Below are positions 59,282-64,000 of a stretch of DNA of 64,000 nt, in pieces. Source of the stretch: Glebionis coronaria. Its lineage: Eukaryota; Streptophyta; Magnoliopsida; Asterales; Asteraceae. The notes below the pieces were generated by a model. The model did no database searches, had not been told where the DNA came from, and saw only the letters and a list, made by a program, of their open reading frames with translations. The stretch is taken from NCBI GenBank assembly GCA_025667525.1, contig CM046881.1, forward strand, positions 24,749,580-24,813,579. Direction: 5' to 3'. How positions within the stretch are numbered: the first letter of the stretch is position 1; each line of letters starts with the position of its first letter. Made by a program: the position numbers and the translations under genes.

Positions 59282-62200
59282 CTAGTATAAAAGTTGGTCA
59301 GCTAGTATTTGAGGTAGTTGAGAATGCACTAGACAAAAATCATCTCGACGACAGATTATAATGTAAAGGTCAAGATATGAGTGTGGTCTAACAACACGTT
59401 GTGTTATTTGACCAAGAAAACAATGATATTGTTTATCCTTGTGAAGCCTACACATGTGAATAATATACAAAAAAGGACAAGTATTTTTTGACATTCATGT
59501 GGGAGGATCATGCTTCTATATTATATGACTCTAAAATATTTTGATTCCATAATTTATTCTATTTAAATTGACACCCGTCAAGAAATAGAGTGCCAAACAT
59601 AATCGCTAACATATAAAAACAGATTTAGATTGAAATTATCTGACAACGTGGGCTGCAATAAAATCGTCATAACATGTGATACATGACTTCGTTTCAAGAC
59701 CACAACTAAGAAAATCGATCCTTGAAATAAGGATTAAATTTTATCTAGGCAAAGATTGGTCAAAATCGACTACACCTGTTAAAAACTGATGCAAATCGAC
59801 CATAAACAACCAAAACATTGCCGTAACCGGCTGAAATCATCCAAACATAAGAAAAAACATCTAAATTTATTTCTATTCCATATGGACCACATAGAAATCG
59901 GTCAAAATATTTTCGTCCGGATTCTAGATGGATGAAACACGTATATGTATTTTCTTTGTTTAGTTTTGGCCGTGTTTTACCTAGTATAAAAGTTGGTCAG
60001 CTAGTATTTGAGGTAGTTGAGAATGAACTAGACAAAGAGCATCTCGACGACACATTATAATATAAAGGTCAAGATATGATTGTGGTCTAACAACACGTCG
60101 TGTTATTTGACCAAGAAAACTATGATATTGTTTATCCTTGTGAAGCCTACACAGGTGAATAATATACAAAAAAGGACAAGTATTTTTTGACATTTCATGT
60201 AGGAGGATCATGCTTATGTATTATATGAATCTGAAATATTTGATTCCATATTTGATTCTATTTAAATTGAGACCCGTCAAGAAATAGAGTGCCAAACATA
60301 ATCGCTAACATATAAAAACAGATTTAGATTGAAATTATCTGACAACGTGGGTTGCAATAAAATCGTCATAACATGTGATACATGACTCCGTTTCAAGACC
60401 ACAACTAAGAAAATGGATCCTTGAAATAAGGATTAATTTTTTCTAGGAAAACATTGGTCAAAAGCGACTAAACTTGATAAAAAAACTGATGCAAATCGAC
60501 CATAAACAGCCAAAACATTGCCGTAACCGGCTGAAATCATCCAAACATAAGAAAAAACATCTAAATTTATTTCTAGTCCATATGGACCACATATAAACCG
60601 GTCAAAATGTTTTCGCCCGGATTCTAGATGGATGAAACACGTATATGTATTTTCTTTGTTTAGTTTTGGTCGTGTTTTACCTAGTATAAAAGTTGGTCAG
60701 CTAGTATTTGAGGTAGTTGAGAATGCACTAGACAAAGAGCATCTCGACAACACATTATAATATAAAGGTCAAGATATGAGTGTTGTCTAACAACACGTTG
60801 TGTTATTTGACCAAGAAAACAATGATATTGTTTATCCTTGTGAATCCTACATAGGAGAATAATATATAAAAAAGGACAAGTATTTTTTAACATTTCATGT
60901 GGGAGGATCATGCTTCTATAGTATATGACTCTGAAATATTTTGATTCCATACTTTATTCTATTTAAACTGAGACCCGTCAAGAAATAGAGTGCCAAACAT
61001 AATCGCTAACATATTAAAACAGATTTAGATTGAAATTATCTGACAACGTGGGATGCAATAAAATCGTCATAACATGTGATACATGACTCCGTTTCAAGAC
61101 CAAAACAAAGAAAATGGATCCTTGAAATAAGGATTAAATTTTATCTAGGCAAACATTGGTAAAAAGCGACTACACTAATAAAAACTGATGCAAATCGACC
61201 ATAAACTACAAAAACATTACCGTAACCGGCTGAAATCATCCAAACATAAGAAAAAATATCTAAATTTATTTCTAGTCCATATGGACCACATAGAAACCGG
61301 TCAAAATATTTTCGTCCGGATTCTAGATGGATGAAACACGTATATGTATTTTCTTTGTTTAGTTTTGGTCGTGTTTTACCTAGTATAAAAGTTGGTCAAC
61401 TAGTATTTGAGGTAGTTGAGAATGCACTAGACAAAGAGTTTCTTGACGACACATTATAATATAAAGGTCAAGATATGAGTGTGGTCTAACAACACGTTGT
61501 GTTATTTGACCAAAAAACAATGATATTGTTTATCCTTGTGAAGCCTACACAAGTGAATAATATACAAAAAAGGACAACTATTTTTTGACATTTCGTGTAG
61601 GAGGATCATGCTTCTGTATTATATGACTCTGAAATATTTGATTCCATATTTGATTCTATTAAAATTGAGACCCGTTAAGAAATAGAGTGCCAAACATAAT
61701 CGCTAACATATAAAAACAGATTTAGATTGAAATTATCTGACAACGTGGGCTGCAATAAAATTGTCATAACATGTGATACATGACTCCGTTTCAAGACCAC
61801 ACTTAAGAAAATAGATCCTTGAATTAAGGATTATATTTATCTAGGCAAACATTGGTCAAAATCGACTAAACCTGATAAAAAACTGATACAAATCGACCAT
61901 AAACAGCCAAAACATTGCCGTAACCGGCTGAAATCATCCAAACATAAGAAAAAACATCTGAATTTATATCTAGTCTATATAGACCATATAGAAACCGGTC
62001 AAAATGTTTTCGCCCGGATTCTAGATAGATGAAACATGTATATGTATTTTCTTTGTTTAGTTTTGGTCGTGTTTTACCTAGTATAAAAGTTGGTCAGCTA
62101 GTATTTTAGGTAGTTGAGAATGCACTAGACAAAGAGCATCTCGACGACATATTATAATATAAAGGTCAAGATATTAATGTGGTCTAACAACACGTTGTGT

Positions 62201-64000
62201 TATTTGACCAAGAAAACAATGATATTGTTTATCCTTGTGAAGCCTACACAGGTGAATAATATACAAAAAAGGACAAGTATTTTTTGACATTTCATGTAGG
62301 AGGATCATGCTTCTGTTACTCTGAAATATTTTATTCCATATTTTATTCTATTTAAATTGAGACCCGTTAAGAAATAGAGTGCCTAACATAATCGCTAACA
62401 TAAAAAAACAGATTTAGATTGAAATTATCTGACAACGTGGGCGGCAATAAATTCGTCATAACATGTGATACATGTCTCCGTTTCAAGACCACAACTAAGA
62501 AAATAGATCCTTGAAATAAGGATTAATTTTGTATAGGCAAACATTGGTCAAAAGCGACTAAACCTGATAAAAAACCTGATGCAAATCGACCATAAACAGC
62601 CAAAACATTGCCGTAACCGGCTGAAATCATCCAAACATAAGAAAAAACATCTAAATTTATTTCTAGTCCATATGGACCACATAGAAATCGGTCAAAATGT
62701 TTTCACCCAGATTCTAGATGGATGAAACATGTATATGTATTTTCTTTGTTTAGTTTTGGTCGTGTTTTACCTAGTATAAAAGTTGGTCAGCTAGTATTTG
62801 AGGTAGTTGAGAATGCACTAGACAAAGAGCATCTAGACGACACATTATAATATAAAGGTCAAGATATGAGTGTGGTCTAGCAACACGTCATGTTATTTGA
62901 CCAAGAAAACAATGATATTGTTTATCCTTGTGAAGCCTACACAGGTGAATAATATACAAAAAAATGACAAGTATTTTTTGACATTTCATGTAGGAGGATC
63001 ATGCTTATGTATTATATGAATCTGAAACATTTGATTCAATATTTGATTCTATTTAAATTGAGACCCGTCAAGAAATAGAGTGCCAAACATAATCGCTAAC
63101 ATATAAATACAGATTTAGATTTAAATTATCTGACAACGTGGGCTGCAATAAAATCGTCATAACATGTGATACATGACTCCGTTTCAAGACCACAACTAAG
63201 AAAATGGATCATTGAAATAAGGATTATTTTTATCTAGGCAAACATTGGTCAAAATCGACTAAACCTGATAAAAAAATGATGCAAATCGACCATAAACAGC
63301 CAAAACATTGCCGTAACCGGCTGAAATCATCCAAACATAAGAAAAAACATCTAAATTTATTTCTAGTCCATATGGACCACATAGAAACCGGTCAAAATGT
63401 TTTCTCCCGGATTCTAGATGGATGAAACACGTATATGTATTTTCTTTGTTTAGTTTTGGTCGTGTCTTACCTAGTATAAAAGTTGGTCAGCTAGTATTTT
63501 AGGTAGTTGAGAATGCACTAGACAAAAAGCATCTCGACGACACATTATAATATAAAGGTCAAGATATGAGTGTGGTCTAACAAGACGTTGTGTTATTTGA
63601 CCAAGAAAACAATGATATTGTTTATCCTTGTGAATCCTACACAGGTGAATAATATACAAAAAAGGACAAGTATTTTTTGACATTTCATGTGGGAGGATCA
63701 TGCTTTTATATTATATTACTCTAAAATATTTTGATTCCATACTTTATTCTATTTAAATTGAGACCCGTCAAGAAATAGAGTGCCAAACATAATCGCTAAC
63801 ATATAAAAACAGATTTAGATTGAAATTATCTGACAACGTGGGCTGCAATAAAATCGTCATAACATGTGATACATGACTCCGTTTCAAGACCACAACTAAG
63901 AAAATGGATCCTTGAAATAAGGATTAAATTTTATCTAGGCAAACATTGGATAAAATCGACTACACCTGATAAAAACTGATGCAAATCGACCATAAACAGC

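Larger units (their letters stand above)
53675..64000. repeat. Satellite array 3, continuing past the window edge
   Basis: Anchors at 53692, 54392, 55092, 55790, 56488, 57182, 57882, 58582, 59282, 59981, 60681, 61380, 62078, 62771 and 63471. Types by diagnostic variants are A C E F G H C D, then A C E F G H-like A. G monomers (56488, 62078) are 693-694 bp because ~6 bp is missing around 'tgcttctgttactctg'. No gene is seen. Minus-strand frames of 70-89 codons are satellite by-products. Confidence 0.95.

Overview
The window is non-genic plant chromatin, most likely heterochromatin: a ~700-bp tandem satellite invaded by LTR retrotransposons. I recognise no host gene, rRNA or tRNA gene, and nothing bacterial. 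The plant LTR-element types, the tRNA-iMet primer-binding sites, the TATA boxes and the AT-rich satellite point to a flowering plant, probably a eudicot. The third ORF of the copia elements resembles retroelement proteins I associate with Asteraceae; that family assignment is from memory and unconfirmed.

Layout. 1-7610: 3' part of a Ty3/gypsy-like element with a chimeric structure (two copies of the 3' internal region, a truncated LTR carrying a 35-38 bp minisatellite, then a complete 3.4-kb LTR). 7611-23033: satellite array of about 22 monomers, first as 1.4-kb A-B dimers, then as 2.1-kb C-D-A trimers and mixed types. 23034-47143: a Ty1/copia element of Sirevirus type on the minus strand (536-bp LTRs, TSD tcgac). 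Its third ORF is split by a second, sister element on the plus strand at 25370-37371 (498-bp LTRs, TSD gttac). 47144-48468: satellite. 48469-53674: a non-autonomous LTR element with 2084-bp LTRs around 1038 bp of non-coding DNA (TSD ttttg). 53675-64000: satellite, including an approximately 5.6-kb eight-monomer higher-order repeat.

Both copia elements have the same plan: LTR, iMet PBS, gag with two zinc knuckles, pol (protease, integrase, RT, RNase H) starting in a TAATG overlap with the gag stop, a ~1.25-kb spacer, a ~1028-codon third ORF of unknown function, PPT, LTR. By eye the inner LTRs are identical, the outer pair differs at 2 of 536 positions, and the non-autonomous pair differs at about 18 of 2084. 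This gives an order of insertion: non-autonomous element, then outer copia, then inner copia.

The most unusual signal is a short motif (core CGCTGAy; full palindrome TCAGCGCTGA) repeated at a dominant 21-bp spacing. It occurs in the LTRs, in the non-coding spacer, and inside gag, pol and the third ORF, where it encodes repeated S/N/G/D-A-D-K/R/T peptides. Other points of interest are the giant inverted repeat made by the two sister elements, the clustering of all three satellite insertions near a TATAAAAG in the monomer, and nonsense codons in the youngest element despite its identical LTRs.
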